Below the pieces are notes generated by a model, which ran no database searches, was not told where the DNA came from, and saw only the letters and a list, made by a program, of their open reading frames with translations. The position numbers and the translations under genes were made by a program. Of a stretch of DNA of 64,000 nt, positions 21,895 through 30,903 are shown one piece after another. Source of the DNA: Marinimicrobium hydrolyticum (GTDB lineage: Bacteria; Pseudomonadota; Gammaproteobacteria; Pseudomonadales; Cellvibrionaceae); contig NZ_JAVDDU010000004.1 of NCBI RefSeq assembly GCF_030848505.1, forward strand, positions 310,001-374,000. Direction: 5' to 3'. The stretch's first letter is position 1; each line of letters starts with the position of its first letter.

Positions 21895-23070
21895 GTGAAT
21901 ACGCTGACTCACGACACATTGTTATTCAATGTCCACGATCTGATTCTACTGATGGCGGTTGGCCAGTACCTGTTACTGGCGGTATTGCTGCAGTTCACGC
22001 GCCGCAGTGCTGACTACTCCACTTATTTGTTAATCAGCATTCTCCTGGTTACGGCGATTCAGGCTTTGGACACGCTGGTTACCTGGAGCGACCCCCTGCG
22101 TCACTTACTGCTCGACTGGCACCCGAGTCTGCTTTTCTTGGGGAGCTTCAGCTATTGGCTGCTGGGCCCTTTGTTGTACTGGTATGTGGCTAGCGTGTTG
22201 TATCGAGGGTTTCACTTTCGACCGTTGGATCTTTTGCATCTGGTTCCCACGCTGCTGGTCGGAATACTGTTAATTTGGAACTACTACCGCCTCCCCACGA
22301 CAGAACAGATAAACCTGATGTGGGATATGAGTTTCATGTGGTCGCCTCTGATGTCCCGACTAGTGTCCGGCTGGCATATCAGCGTCATCGCTTACGGTTG
22401 CTGGTGTTTGGTTCTGTTGTGGCGCTACCACCGGGAACTGCATCAGGTTTACGCTAATGTGGAGCAACGGGAGCGCATGTGGTTGGTGTGGATCGTCGCT
22501 GGCTTTGTGCTTATCGCTGCTTGGCGGCTACTGGTGCATGTAATCGGCGACGCCCTGAGCGCAGGTATTTCCAACGCGATGGGAATTGTCAGCAACTACA
22601 TTATGTTTTTATTCGTGAACTCGCTGGTGTTCATCAGCATTCGCTACACCCACTTGTTCGGAGGCTTGAATTCCCTAAAAGGCGAAAGTGATGCTACTGC
22701 GGAGTTTACCCCTGAGCAGATTCAGCGAGTGGAGCGGCTTATGCAAACGGAGCGCGCCTACCTGGAGCCGGACGTTACCATTGAGTCATTGGCAAAGCGT
22801 CTTTCGCTACCGGAGCGGACACTGTCGCGCATCCTCAATCAGCATTTTGGCAAAAACTTTTTCGAGTTCATTAACAGCTACCGGGTGGAGGATGCCAAGC
22901 GCTTACTGACTGATCCTGACTATCAGACTTGGACCATGTTGGAGGTTCTGGCCGAAGCCGGTTTTACCAGTAAGTCCACCTTTAACGCTATTTTTAAAAA
23001 ACAAGTAGGGCAAACACCCTCCCAATACCGACAGAATGCAATGAAGAACCCGACGCCAGCGGATTTCTAG
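21895..23070 (+). CDS. Membrane-bound AraC-family transcriptional regulator
   Basis: This 391-residue regulator has an N-terminal half of about seven membrane helices (residues 15-250, e.g. GQYLLLAVLLQF, YWLLGPLLYWYVASVLY) and a C-terminal AraC/XylS double helix-turn-helix (about 285-385: IESLAKRLSLPERTLSRILN and the second motif EAGFTSKSTFNAIFKK). Such proteins are common beside CAZyme genes in marine gammaproteobacteria and are thought to sense an envelope signal directly. The start is GTG at 21895. It is divergent from the GH16 gene and a good candidate regulator of the surrounding glycoside hydrolases; that role is inferred from position. Confidence 0.92.
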   Translation: MNTLTHDTLLFNVHDLILLMAVGQYLLLAVLLQFTRRSADYSTYLLISILLVTAIQALDTLVTWSDPLRHLLLDWHPSLLFLGSFSYWLLGPLLYWYVASVLYRGFHFRPLDLLHLVPTLLVGILLIWNYYRLPTTEQINLMWDMSFMWSPLMSRLVSGWHISVIAYGCWCLVLLWRYHRELHQVYANVEQRERMWLVWIVAGFVLIAAWRLLVHVIGDALSAGISNAMGIVSNYIMFLFVNSLVFISIRYTHLFGGLNSLKGESDATAEFTPEQIQRVERLMQTERAYLEPDVTIESLAKRLSLPERTLSRILNQHFGKNFFEFINSYRVEDAKRLLTDPDYQTWTMLEVLAEAGFTSKSTFNAIFKKQVGQTPSQYRQNAMKNPTPADF

Positions 23071-23071
23071 T

Positions 23072-24850
23072 CTAGAATTGCTGACGTTGTCTCACATGAC
23101 GCCATGACTTTCCGTTGTCGTTTGATTCAAAAAAGTCAGCACCCATACAGTTGACCAGCAATGTATCGCTGGCCTCAGGAACAGTCGAAAAGCAATGCTT
23201 ACGCGGAGGGCTTACATCCATTTCAGCCTCCTGCCACGAACCTCCACCATCACTGGTAACGGCCGTCAATACTGGTCTGTTGTCCGTGCTTGTTCCACTC
23301 AGGCGAACGAACGCCAGGCCATCATTAGGACTTGAGAATACCGGAGTGGAAACAAACTCAAATGATCGGTAGCGCCTAATTCTAGCTCCATCTTTTACGC
23401 ATTCACGTGCTCCTGGCCGAAGATCCAGGTCGGCGCAATTATCGAATGCCGATGCAAGCTCGACCCATCGCCCGGTATCTGATTCCAAACGGAAATAACG
23501 ATTACTGGTTCTCATTGAAAGCGCCCCAGGTCGATTAGCTCCCAAATTTACTTGCCCGGCGTTCATCGCATAATTAATTCGAGTACCATGTTGCCTTCCA
23601 TCTGAAAGTGCCCATGTTGACCTATCCACCGTAAAAACATTTCCATAGTGCCTTGAGTATACAGACTGATTGCCGTCACGTTGGGTGCTCATCATGAGGT
23701 AAGTCGTTCCATCCATATCAGCGACACGCAAGTAACCGATTCGCTCGGTCAAGTTGTTGTATCGGTTGGCCCGATTTGAAATACCTAGTCCTATGGCTGT
23801 TCCTTGTGAATCTATCCACCCAGAGCCGGAATTATAGTAAGCGAGCCTCTTTGGCTCTCCGTTCTCTAAGAGAGTTTGCCGAAAGACCAGGATCTCCCGA
23901 TGAGTCCTAGCCACTACATCAATGGTATGATCATTATGAAAGTACAGGTGACGAATGCTGTATCGCGGGTCAAACTCAATTGTTCGCCAAGCTCCATTAT
24001 TAGGTCGATAATGGACTTCTCCCATATCTCCGCCGATAGCCATATGCCCTTCCGGGCTCACGGCCATCGTATGCATATCTGAAGCAGAATCAATGGCCTT
24101 CATACCCCAATTGCCATCTGGCGTACGAATTAAAATGACACCCAGCTTTCCGAAAAAGTACACGTTATCATCGTGGTCTCTATAGTGGCCATTAAAAGCA
24201 ACTGGGTTCTGAGCCGCTGAGGAATACTGAGTAAACCGTTCTGTGTCTCGGCCATCCGTATCCCAAGTTCTGATCCGACTAGCAGAAAGCACATCAGCAT
24301 CCACTAATTGCTTAACGGCAGATAAAGTGGAGGAATTCGGAATTCGAATTAAGGTGTCTGTGTATCGATCTTCTTGAATTCTTGGAAAGTAAACAATCTC
24401 GCCTAAATCGGTGACCCCTTCTGAAACGACTTCAAACGTTCCTAAATCTACGGTGCTAGTCACCCGACGAGCGTAATGAATGTCTCCATCAGAGTACCGG
24501 GCAAGCAAACTGGCCACTGAGTAGTGGCCAGCGGGAAGTGAAACCGCAAATAAAGTGCTTCCCCCAGTACTGCCACTTACCGAAGAAAGCCGAAAGGGCT
24601 TGATGCTCGATGAACGATTGAGGTCCCGAGGTGCGAGCGTTACATAGTTAAAGGGAAGCCTGCTTGAACTTGCATCAATCACCCTGACGACCAAAACGCC
24701 ATGGTTTGATTCGAGAGTTGCATCGCTCCCTAGAGGCTCGACGACGTGTACATCTAACGCTGGATGAGTGGCACACCCGACGAACAAAAAAAGTACCAGC
24801 AGTGTACCTAGTGCTGTGCGTGCATATCGCAGAATGAGCTGATTTGTCAT
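23072..24850 (-). CDS. Lipoprotein of unknown function with Asp-box/propeller-like C-terminus
   Basis: I do not recognise this 592-residue protein as a named family. It starts MTNQLILRYAR with a lipobox ending in FVGC, preceded by an AGGAG site. Residues about 45-165 form a beta-rich domain (VLVVRVI, VTLAPRDLN, LPAGHYSV) resembling the protein encoded divergently at 25002. The remainder looks like a beta-propeller, with Asp-box-like motifs SDGGGSWQEAE and NDNGKSWRHV near the end, as in sialidase/Ycf48 folds, but without sialidase catalytic residues I can identify. It stops next to the AraC stop (converging genes). The base composition is richer in AT than the CAZyme genes to its left. Confidence 0.8.
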   Translation of the reverse strand: MTNQLILRYARTALGTLLVLFLFVGCATHPALDVHVVEPLGSDATLESNHGVLVVRVIDASSSRLPFNYVTLAPRDLNRSSSIKPFRLSSVSGSTGGSTLFAVSLPAGHYSVASLLARYSDGDIHYARRVTSTVDLGTFEVVSEGVTDLGEIVYFPRIQEDRYTDTLIRIPNSSTLSAVKQLVDADVLSASRIRTWDTDGRDTERFTQYSSAAQNPVAFNGHYRDHDDNVYFFGKLGVILIRTPDGNWGMKAIDSASDMHTMAVSPEGHMAIGGDMGEVHYRPNNGAWRTIEFDPRYSIRHLYFHNDHTIDVVARTHREILVFRQTLLENGEPKRLAYYNSGSGWIDSQGTAIGLGISNRANRYNNLTERIGYLRVADMDGTTYLMMSTQRDGNQSVYSRHYGNVFTVDRSTWALSDGRQHGTRINYAMNAGQVNLGANRPGALSMRTSNRYFRLESDTGRWVELASAFDNCADLDLRPGARECVKDGARIRRYRSFEFVSTPVFSSPNDGLAFVRLSGTSTDNRPVLTAVTSDGGGSWQEAEMDVSPPRKHCFSTVPEASDTLLVNCMGADFFESNDNGKSWRHVRQRQQF

Positions 24851-25001
24851 TATGATCTCCTGATCCGCCCACATTTTCGTTGTTGCCTAGGACGCCTGGG
24901 TTGTGCTAAAAAGATCAGTTCACCCCCTATAAAGTCCAAATGGTTAAACGGGGTATTCGCGGGCCAGCATGGAGCTAGGACCCCCGAGGGAACAGGTTAC
25001 T

Positions 25002-25577
25002 ATGCAGAATAAGATTATAATAGTTTTTTGGATCATTCTTCTAACGCCTTTGCTTGCTTATAGCAATGGCGATACTCCTGCAGAAAAAATTGTCGAAACT
25101 GAGCCTAAGACTGTGCAGAAAATAAGGCGTGGCTCGGGGTATTTACTCTTCGAATTACAGCCTGGCCACGCCGGGGCATATCTGCAGATTTCGCGATTGG
25201 TTGATCGAAACCCAAGAAACTGGACCATTATTGACCTTGATGGCCGAGACCCGGGCTTGATCCTTATTCCCTTAGTTTCTGGACGATATCAGGTCCATCG
25301 CGTTAATGCCCCTTATTACAATTTGCCTTACAAGCTCGACGTTAGTGACAGCCCATACTGGGCATTTCAAATTCAGGCTGGAAGAATTAATTACATAGGG
25401 TCATTACGTATTCAGAGCGAGCGCTCCAGATCTGCTGTAAATGTTGAATTGCTCAACCGTTTAGCCGCGACGCTAGACCAGATCGAAGCTCAGTTTGCTA
25501 ATGAGTTGGAACTGTACCCTCTGGTAATGGGTGTGAATTATAAAGACCCGTTTCTCTCGGAGCTAGTAAGGGAGTAG
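25002..25577 (+). CDS. Small secreted protein of unknown function, divergent from the propeller lipoprotein
   Basis: This 191-residue protein begins MQNKIIIVFWIILLTPLLAYS, a Sec signal peptide cleaved near residue 22. The mature domain (GYLLFELQPGHAGAYLQISR, LIPLVSGRYQVHRVN, AGRINYIGSLRI) is beta-rich. Its order of motifs parallels residues 45-165 of the divergent lipoprotein, suggesting a shared DUF2846-like fold; this is by eye only. The longer frame from 24969 adds no signal and was rejected. Its stop is two bases before the S9 peptidase start, so the two are probably cotranscribed. Confidence 0.75.
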   Translation: MQNKIIIVFWIILLTPLLAYSNGDTPAEKIVETEPKTVQKIRRGSGYLLFELQPGHAGAYLQISRLVDRNPRNWTIIDLDGRDPGLILIPLVSGRYQVHRVNAPYYNLPYKLDVSDSPYWAFQIQAGRINYIGSLRIQSERSRSAVNVELLNRLAATLDQIEAQFANELELYPLVMGVNYKDPFLSELVRE

Positions 25578-25579
25578 TC

Positions 25580-27697
25580 ATGGCTCGCAGCCAATTAATA
25601 ATTGAAGAGGATCCAATGAATTGGTATCAATCATGGTCCTCAGTCAGTGGCCATTTTCCAGCTAGCCATCGCGTCTCAGATCTAAAGCCGGTACTTTATC
25701 GTTGGCCGGCTATCTATCGATTATTCGCTGTAATTTCTGGTCTGATTCTCATTGTCTTTTCGATAAGTACCCACGCCAAACCAGCAATTGATAATGGATA
25801 TTTCTTTGGGTATCCGGGCATGGTAAATGCCAGGTTGAGCCCGGATGGTGAGAAAGTAGCGGCCATTAGGATGGACACAGGTAGTCCAATCGTTGTACTT
25901 ATCGATGTGGACACAATGACAGAGCGTGCGTTGTTTAGTACGGAAGATTACTCCGGCTCAGGGTCGAGCATAAGCGCTGTGGCCTGGATCGACAATCGTC
26001 ACCTTGCCCTGCAGTTATACGAGTCCATAGAAGGCATTGAAAACCTCCTTGATACGAGAATTTCCACGCGCTTAGTTATCCTCAATGTACAGGAAGCGTT
26101 GCAAACAAACACTTATCGTAGTGTACGAACCAAAGGATACTTGGTCGATCCACTTCCCCACATTGAAGGAGAGTTTTTGTATGGGACGAGTGGTATATAT
26201 TCGAGAGTTTATAGGCTAAACGCGTCCAAACTTTCCCCTGATAACAAAGTACTTGGGAAGCTTGATAGCGTTGACGGGGGGCAGTTTGTTCTGTCAAATG
26301 AAGTTCGATCGGTGGAGGGCTATGCCTTCAGGTGGTTTATCGATAGCAATTCAGTTGTTCAGGCTGCACTTTTGGTGGGATCTGAAAAAAAGGTCGAACT
26401 CACCGACTTTAGTGACGATGATAAGGGAGAAGTAATTAAAACATGGGATTTTCCTATAGAAAGAAAATATGATCAGAGTCATTCAAACAGAAATCTGATC
26501 CCCATTGCAAAGGCAAATGACAAGCACAGCTACTATTGTTTGGACGCCAATGAAATGGATCAACAATCAGTTTATAAAGTAAACTTTAAAACTGGTGAAG
26601 AACAGTTGGTTTATGAAACGGCAGCGTACAAGGTACTTAGTCTTCTGCTGGACAAAGACCACAGGATGACTGGTCTAAGAGTACTCAAAAATGGCGCTGT
26701 TGGTTTTGAATACATTGACGATGGAAGCTCCCAATTGGAAGACCGTTCTCCGGAGATTCTGACTTCAATAATCGACACCTCTCGTGAAGCTAATCGAACC
26801 CTCATCTATCGAGAAAGCCATAATATTCCAGGTGAGTTCCTGGTGATTGATGATAAAACGGGTACATCTGGACGAGTGGGAGGATTTTTTCCGGATGAAA
26901 GTGTTACTCGTTCATCCCGAATGATTGAGGGGCAAACAAAGGTGAACGGCCTTGACATACCTTACCTACTCAACATGCCATCTGCATTGGATGAAGCGTT
27001 CCCGCTGATTGTTATGCCCCATGGTGGGCCTATTGGTGTATTTGATAATCGCTATTACGACGCGACTACTCAATATTTGGTCGCGAATGGATTCGCAGTA
27101 TTGCGAGTCAACTTCCGCGGCTCCGGTGGTATCTCCAGGAGCCATCGCGAGGCGGGTGTAGGGCATTGGTACGGAAAAATTTTGAATGATATTCATCAGA
27201 CAACGATGGAGGTTTCTGCTCGATCGGACATTGACCCTAAACGAATATGTTTGACGGGGTTCAGCTATGGAGCTTATGCATCGGCTATGCTACTAATTCA
27301 GCATCCAGAGGTATACCAATGTGCTGCGGTTGTCGCCGGGGTGTTCGACCTTAACCTGTTGATCAATTCTCAACAGTTAGCAGAATCACGGAGAAGTTGG
27401 TTGGAAGGAGTGATTGGAATCAACAGAAATAATACCGATGCTCTGAAAAAGGCATCCCCGGTGTACTTGGCTGGACAACTAAGTAAGCCCATCTTCATAG
27501 TCCATGGAAGTGAAGATCGAGTTGCAGACGTTGAGCATTCATACCGATTTCGACGCATGCTGGAAAAAATGAAGAAGCCGCATGAATGGCATATTGCGGA
27601 GGGTACAGGTCATCACCTTTCAGATCCGGAGCAAGCCGGAGACATCTTTGGAGCCATTATTAAATTTGTCAAAGAAAACACCGCTGAAAGTCTGTAA
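25580..27697 (+). CDS. S9-family prolyl oligopeptidase/acylaminoacyl-peptidase-like enzyme
   Basis: This 705-residue alpha/beta-hydrolase peptidase has an N-terminal extension, a hydrophobic signal or anchor at about 45-67, a beta-propeller domain (about 70-430, e.g. NARLSPDGEKVAAIR) and a C-terminal catalytic domain. Nucleophile Ser562 sits in GFSYGAYAS. The charge relay is Asp646 in GSEDRVAD and His678 or His679 in GTGHHLSD. HGGPIG forms the oxyanion strand. The start at 25580 has AGGGAG upstream; ATG 25616 is an alternative. Its composition is clearly AT-richer than the flanking core genes. It probably trims peptides in the periplasm, and the partner secreted protein upstream is of unknown function. 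Confidence 0.9.
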   Translation: MARSQLIIEEDPMNWYQSWSSVSGHFPASHRVSDLKPVLYRWPAIYRLFAVISGLILIVFSISTHAKPAIDNGYFFGYPGMVNARLSPDGEKVAAIRMDTGSPIVVLIDVDTMTERALFSTEDYSGSGSSISAVAWIDNRHLALQLYESIEGIENLLDTRISTRLVILNVQEALQTNTYRSVRTKGYLVDPLPHIEGEFLYGTSGIYSRVYRLNASKLSPDNKVLGKLDSVDGGQFVLSNEVRSVEGYAFRWFIDSNSVVQAALLVGSEKKVELTDFSDDDKGEVIKTWDFPIERKYDQSHSNRNLIPIAKANDKHSYYCLDANEMDQQSVYKVNFKTGEEQLVYETAAYKVLSLLLDKDHRMTGLRVLKNGAVGFEYIDDGSSQLEDRSPEILTSIIDTSREANRTLIYRESHNIPGEFLVIDDKTGTSGRVGGFFPDESVTRSSRMIEGQTKVNGLDIPYLLNMPSALDEAFPLIVMPHGGPIGVFDNRYYDATTQYLVANGFAVLRVNFRGSGGISRSHREAGVGHWYGKILNDIHQTTMEVSARSDIDPKRICLTGFSYGAYASAMLLIQHPEVYQCAAVVAGVFDLNLLINSQQLAESRRSWLEGVIGINRNNTDALKKASPVYLAGQLSKPIFIVHGSEDRVADVEHSYRFRRMLEKMKKPHEWHIAEGTGHHLSDPEQAGDIFGAIIKFVKENTAESL

Positions 27698-27760
27698 ATA
27701 TTTCTAGACAAGTCGAACCGACCTGCTAGTCTGAGAGGCTCCTTTCTTGGAATCGCTACA

Positions 27761-28207
27761 GTGGAAAAAATAAAAGGTAAGGCCACAAACGTTAGAAATA
27801 CAGTTGAAATAAGCGGGGAGGGGCGTAACCGATCCTCGTCTCACGTCTCAGTGTTTAAGATCAATGGTCGGCCGATAATGATAAAATCCGTCGATCCGGT
27901 GATGATAGAAGAGGATGATTTTGTAGCCGTTGCCGGGCGGCCAAGCAACGGTGTGCTCAAAGCTTATGCGTATAAAAACTTAACCACCGGCGTATCGGGA
28001 AACGACAGCGCCACTGTTATGTTTCTAGCGAGTCTTGTGGCTATCGGCGCGGGAACTGCTGTGCTTCTGGTCTTCTCGGAATCAATTATGGACATCCTGC
28101 CAAATCTCGGCGGTACTTTGTTTATCGGCGTAGGACTGACTGGCATTTATGAAACCTACAAGTTATCCACGGCTTATAGATTGCTGAAAGCCGAAAGAAT
28201 GTTCTAA
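27761..28207 (+). CDS. Small two-helix membrane protein of unknown function
   Basis: This 148-residue protein was not recognised. The N-terminal 75 residues are soluble and beta-rich (VEISGEGRNRSSSHVSVFKI, DDFVAVAGRPSNG), suggestive of an OB-like fold. Two hydrophobic helices follow (about 87-107 and 115-133), then a basic tail. The start is GTG at 27761; no clear ribosome site is visible, so the N-terminus is uncertain. It lies 63 bases after the S9 peptidase and converges on the cupin gene. Confidence 0.7.
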   Translation: MEKIKGKATNVRNTVEISGEGRNRSSSHVSVFKINGRPIMIKSVDPVMIEEDDFVAVAGRPSNGVLKAYAYKNLTTGVSGNDSATVMFLASLVAIGAGTAVLLVFSESIMDILPNLGGTLFIGVGLTGIYETYKLSTAYRLLKAERMF

Positions 28208-28210
28208 TGA

Positions 28211-28229
28211 ATCCATCGCGGCGATGGAT
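28211..28229. terminator. 9-bp inverted repeat between converging genes
   Basis: ATCCATCGC (28211-28219) and GCGATGGAT (28221-28229) flank a single base just past the stop of the membrane protein. The neighbouring gene converges. It could stop transcription in both directions, but it lacks a U-run. Confidence 0.4.
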
Positions 28230-28269
28230 AAGTCGGCTTCGGTAGCGCTCCAACACAGTCGGTCTGTTT

Positions 28270-28620
28270 CTAGTTTTCTACGTCCAGCCCCGAGATGCTC
28301 TCGGCAAAATCGATCAGGACGCAAGGCTCTTCGCCCACAGTCCAAGCGTCGTGGCCGGGTGCTATGACGACCACAGTGCCGGGGCCCGCGACCGCCTCAG
28401 TGCCGTCGCTCCCTCGTATACCGAGTCGGCCCGCCGCGATGTACCCAGCGTGGTTCGCTTGGCAAACGTGAGGTTCGACGTGTTCAGTGTAATGCCAGCC
28501 CGGTTCGAAGATGTTTCGCCACACTGAGATACCACCCACCTTTACTCGCTCACCGCGGCACTTGTCGAGGGCATAGGTTTCCTCTGGATTCTCGAACTGC
28601 GAGGTACTGAGACCTGCCAT
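28270..28620 (-). CDS. Small cupin-domain protein
   Basis: This 116-residue single-domain cupin has the beta-barrel pattern WRNIFEPGWHYTEHVEPHVC, AGYIAAGRLGIR and GPGTVVVIAPGHDAWTVGEEPC. Histidines in the first motif could bind a metal, but the full metal set is not clear, so a ligand-binding role is equally possible. ATG 28620 has AGGAGG at ideal spacing; GTG 28623 is a weaker option. It stands alone between convergent and divergent neighbours. Confidence 0.82.
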   Translation of the reverse strand: MAGLSTSQFENPEETYALDKCRGERVKVGGISVWRNIFEPGWHYTEHVEPHVCQANHAGYIAAGRLGIRGSDGTEAVAGPGTVVVIAPGHDAWTVGEEPCVLIDFAESISGLDVEN

Positions 28621-28726
28621 CACTTACCTCCTGGCTTTGTCGGGTGGGGAGGGCGTTCATTGGAGCCAAACACTGTTATCGTATAGGCGGTTAGTGCGAG
28701 AGAATGCTTGTACGACTTTAGAATTT

Positions 28727-28738
28727 CGACAATTGTCG
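28727..28738. promoter_or_regulatory. 12-bp perfect palindrome upstream of the esterase gene
   Basis: CGACAATTGTCG lies in the 260-base spacer between the cupin and esterase genes and is compatible with a dimeric repressor such as a GntR-type protein. No other copy was noticed. The rest of this spacer shows no other structure I can name. Confidence 0.35.
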
Positions 28739-28882
28739 TAGTTGCAGTTCCCACCATCTGCAGCGCAGCACCTAATCAGGTGAGTTCCGGGCGTAACGCT
28801 TTGAACCTTGTTATCATAAAGACTATAACTATGCCTTGCTGACCAACGGGGCAGCACATTCCTCTTTTTACAAAGGTTGCTT

Positions 28883-30826
28883 ATGAAAGACTTCTGGTGT
28901 CGTGTAGCTCTGTCTGCGTGCTTGTTTGCGGTGTCCCTGAGTGCTTGGGCGGAGGTTTCTGTACCCCGGTTGGTGAGCGACGGCATGGTGCTGCAGCGGG
29001 ATAGCGAACTGGACCTATGGGGTTGGGCTGACGCTGGCGAACAGATACAAATTGCCTTCCGAGGTGCTGTTTACGAGACTGAGGCCAATGCCGAGGGTAA
29101 GTGGCAAGTCCAGCTTCCACCCATGCCGGCGGGCGGACCTCACAAGTTGGAGGTGAGTGGCCCTAACCGCATTGTGGTTCGTGATGTGCTGGTGGGGGAT
29201 GTCTGGTTGGCGTCGGGTCAGTCAAATATGCAACTAACCATGCGGCGTACTGAGCCCCTTTATGGCCGCTTAATGGCAGAGGCGCAGAACGATCACATCC
29301 GTGAATTTACCGTCCCTGAGCGTTACGACTTTAACGAGCCTCAGCAGGACCTGGAAGGTGGACACTGGCGCGCGGTAGCGCCGGACACCATTAAAGACTT
29401 CTCGGCGGTGGCTTATTTCTTTGCCCGCCGTTTGCAAGAGAATCAAGGTGTCCCAATCGGCATTATCAACGCCAGTCTGGGCGGTTCGCCGGTCGAAGCC
29501 TGGCTGAGTGAGGAGGCGTTAAAGGCGTTTCCAGAGCATCTTGAGGAAGCCAAACGGTATCGCGACGCCGACTTTGAACGGCAGGTAATCGAGGCAGATC
29601 AAGCGCGATCGCAGGCTTGGCATCAGGAGATGGACGAACGGGATCGGGGCTTGGACAAAGGCGAACCTCGCTGGTTGGGAGCGGATGTCGATCTAGCCCA
29701 ATGGCAAACCATGAGCGTGCCAGGTTACTGGGCCACTGAAGACGGCGAAGCGGTCAACGGCGCTTTGTGGTTTCGTAAAAGTTTTCATGTGCCTCTCAAC
29801 ATGGCTGGCCAACCCGCAGAACTCAACCTGGGAAAAATTATTGATTCCGATACCGCTTATGTGAACGGTGTTCAGGTGGGTTCCACCGGTTATCGCTACC
29901 CACCGCGCTGGTATCACGTGCCCGCCGGTGTGTTGCAAGCGGGTGAGAACACCCTGGTGTTGCGCGTTGTCAGCCAAGGCGGCCGAGGCGGCTTTGTGCC
30001 GGACAGGCTTTATGAACTGGACTTCGGGCGCACGCGAGTGGATTTGACCGGCGACTGGCACTACCGCGTAGGTGCCGCCATGCCGCCTTTGGCACCCCAA
30101 ACCTTTGTGCGCTGGAAACCCTTGGGGCTGTTCAACGGCATGATTGCGCCATTGGTGAATTATCGGATTAACGGTGTCATTTGGTACCAAGGGGAATCCA
30201 ATGTCGGGCGCGCGGACGAATACCGCGACTCCTTCGCCAGTCTGATTGGCGACTGGCGTCACCAGTGGCTCCAGGGCGATTTCCCCTTTGTGTATGCCCA
30301 GCTGAGCAACTACCTAGAGCGGGCGGAGGAGCCTAGCCCAAGCGGCTGGGCTCAATTGCGCGAAGCTCAGTTGCACACCCTGCGCGTACCTGGAACCGCC
30401 ATGGCCGTGACGGTCGACGTAGGTGAGTGGAACGATATCCATCCACTCAACAAAATGGCCGTGGGCGAACGGCTGGCTGCAGGGGCGCAAGCCCTGGCTT
30501 ACGGCTCTCAAGAAGTGCATTCGGGACCACTCTACAAAGACCTGACCGTCAAGCGCAGGAAGGTCGTATTAAGCTTCGATCACACCGGCAGTGGGTTGGC
30601 GCTGAGCATTGGGGACGAGCCGCGCGGTTTTGCCATCGCTGGCGAAGATCGCGAATTCGTTTGGGCCGAAGCGCGCATTAAAGGCGACACCATCGAGGTG
30701 TGGAGCGACCAGGTGCGGAAACCCGTGGCGGTGCGCTACGGCTGGGCGGACAACCCAGAGGTCAACTTGACCAATAAAGAAGGCTTCCCGGCGTCACCTT
30801 TCCGCACAGATGATTGGCCAGAATAA
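28883..30826 (+). CDS. Sialate O-acetylesterase/CE20-type SGNH carbohydrate esterase
   Basis: This 647-residue secreted esterase removes acetyl groups from glycans. The signal peptide MKDFWCRVALSACLFAVSLSA ends near residue 25 (shown in part). SGNH block I is GQSNMQLTM. The catalytic Asp-His pair is in DIHPLNKMAVGERLA. An inserted jelly-roll-like domain (about 250-390, VNGALWFRKSFHVP) is typical of the sialate O-acetylesterase/DUF303 and CE20 groups. The first-listed in-frame start (TTG 28877) lies two codons upstream; ATG 28883 is preferred with AAAGG upstream. In this CAZyme setting a plant or algal glycan is a likelier substrate than sialic acid. Confidence 0.9.
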   Translation: MKDFWCRVALSACLFAVSLSAWAEVSVPRLVSDGMVLQRDSELDLWGWADAGEQIQIAFRGAVYETEANAEGKWQVQLPPMPAGGPHKLEVSGPNRIVVRDVLVGDVWLASGQSNMQLTMRRTEPLYGRLMAEAQNDHIREFTVPERYDFNEPQQDLEGGHWRAVAPDTIKDFSAVAYFFARRLQENQGVPIGIINASLGGSPVEAWLSEEALKAFPEHLEEAKRYRDADFERQVIEADQARSQAWHQEMDERDRGLDKGEPRWLGADVDLAQWQTMSVPGYWATEDGEAVNGALWFRKSFHVPLNMAGQPAELNLGKIIDSDTAYVNGVQVGSTGYRYPPRWYHVPAGVLQAGENTLVLRVVSQGGRGGFVPDRLYELDFGRTRVDLTGDWHYRVGAAMPPLAPQTFVRWKPLGLFNGMIAPLVNYRINGVIWYQGESNVGRADEYRDSFASLIGDWRHQWLQGDFPFVYAQLSNYLERAEEPSPSGWAQLREAQLHTLRVPGTAMAVTVDVGEWNDIHPLNKMAVGERLAAGAQALAYGSQEVHSGPLYKDLTVKRRKVVLSFDHTGSGLALSIGDEPRGFAIAGEDREFVWAEARIKGDTIEVWSDQVRKPVAVRYGWADNPEVNLTNKEGFPASPFRTDDWPE

Positions 30827-30846
30827 TTGGCTGTCAGAACGACGTG

Positions 30847-30884
30847 AAAAAAAGGCCCCGGTGTTTGTCACCGGGGCTTTTTTT
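30847..30884. terminator. Bidirectional rho-independent terminator
   Basis: An A-run (30847-30853) is followed by a nine-base stem, GCCCCGGTG (30855-30863) with CACCGGGGC (30869-30877), and a seven-T run (30878-30884). It serves both the esterase (+) and the GH16 gene (-), which converge here. Confidence 0.92.
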
Positions 30885-30903
30885 CATTTACTTCTTCAAT
30901 GGG

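Noticed and set aside
28657-28986. A 109-codon minus-strand frame upstream of the esterase
   Set aside because: It overlaps the esterase signal-peptide region in antisense and shows no domain; the palindrome at 28727 fits regulation better.
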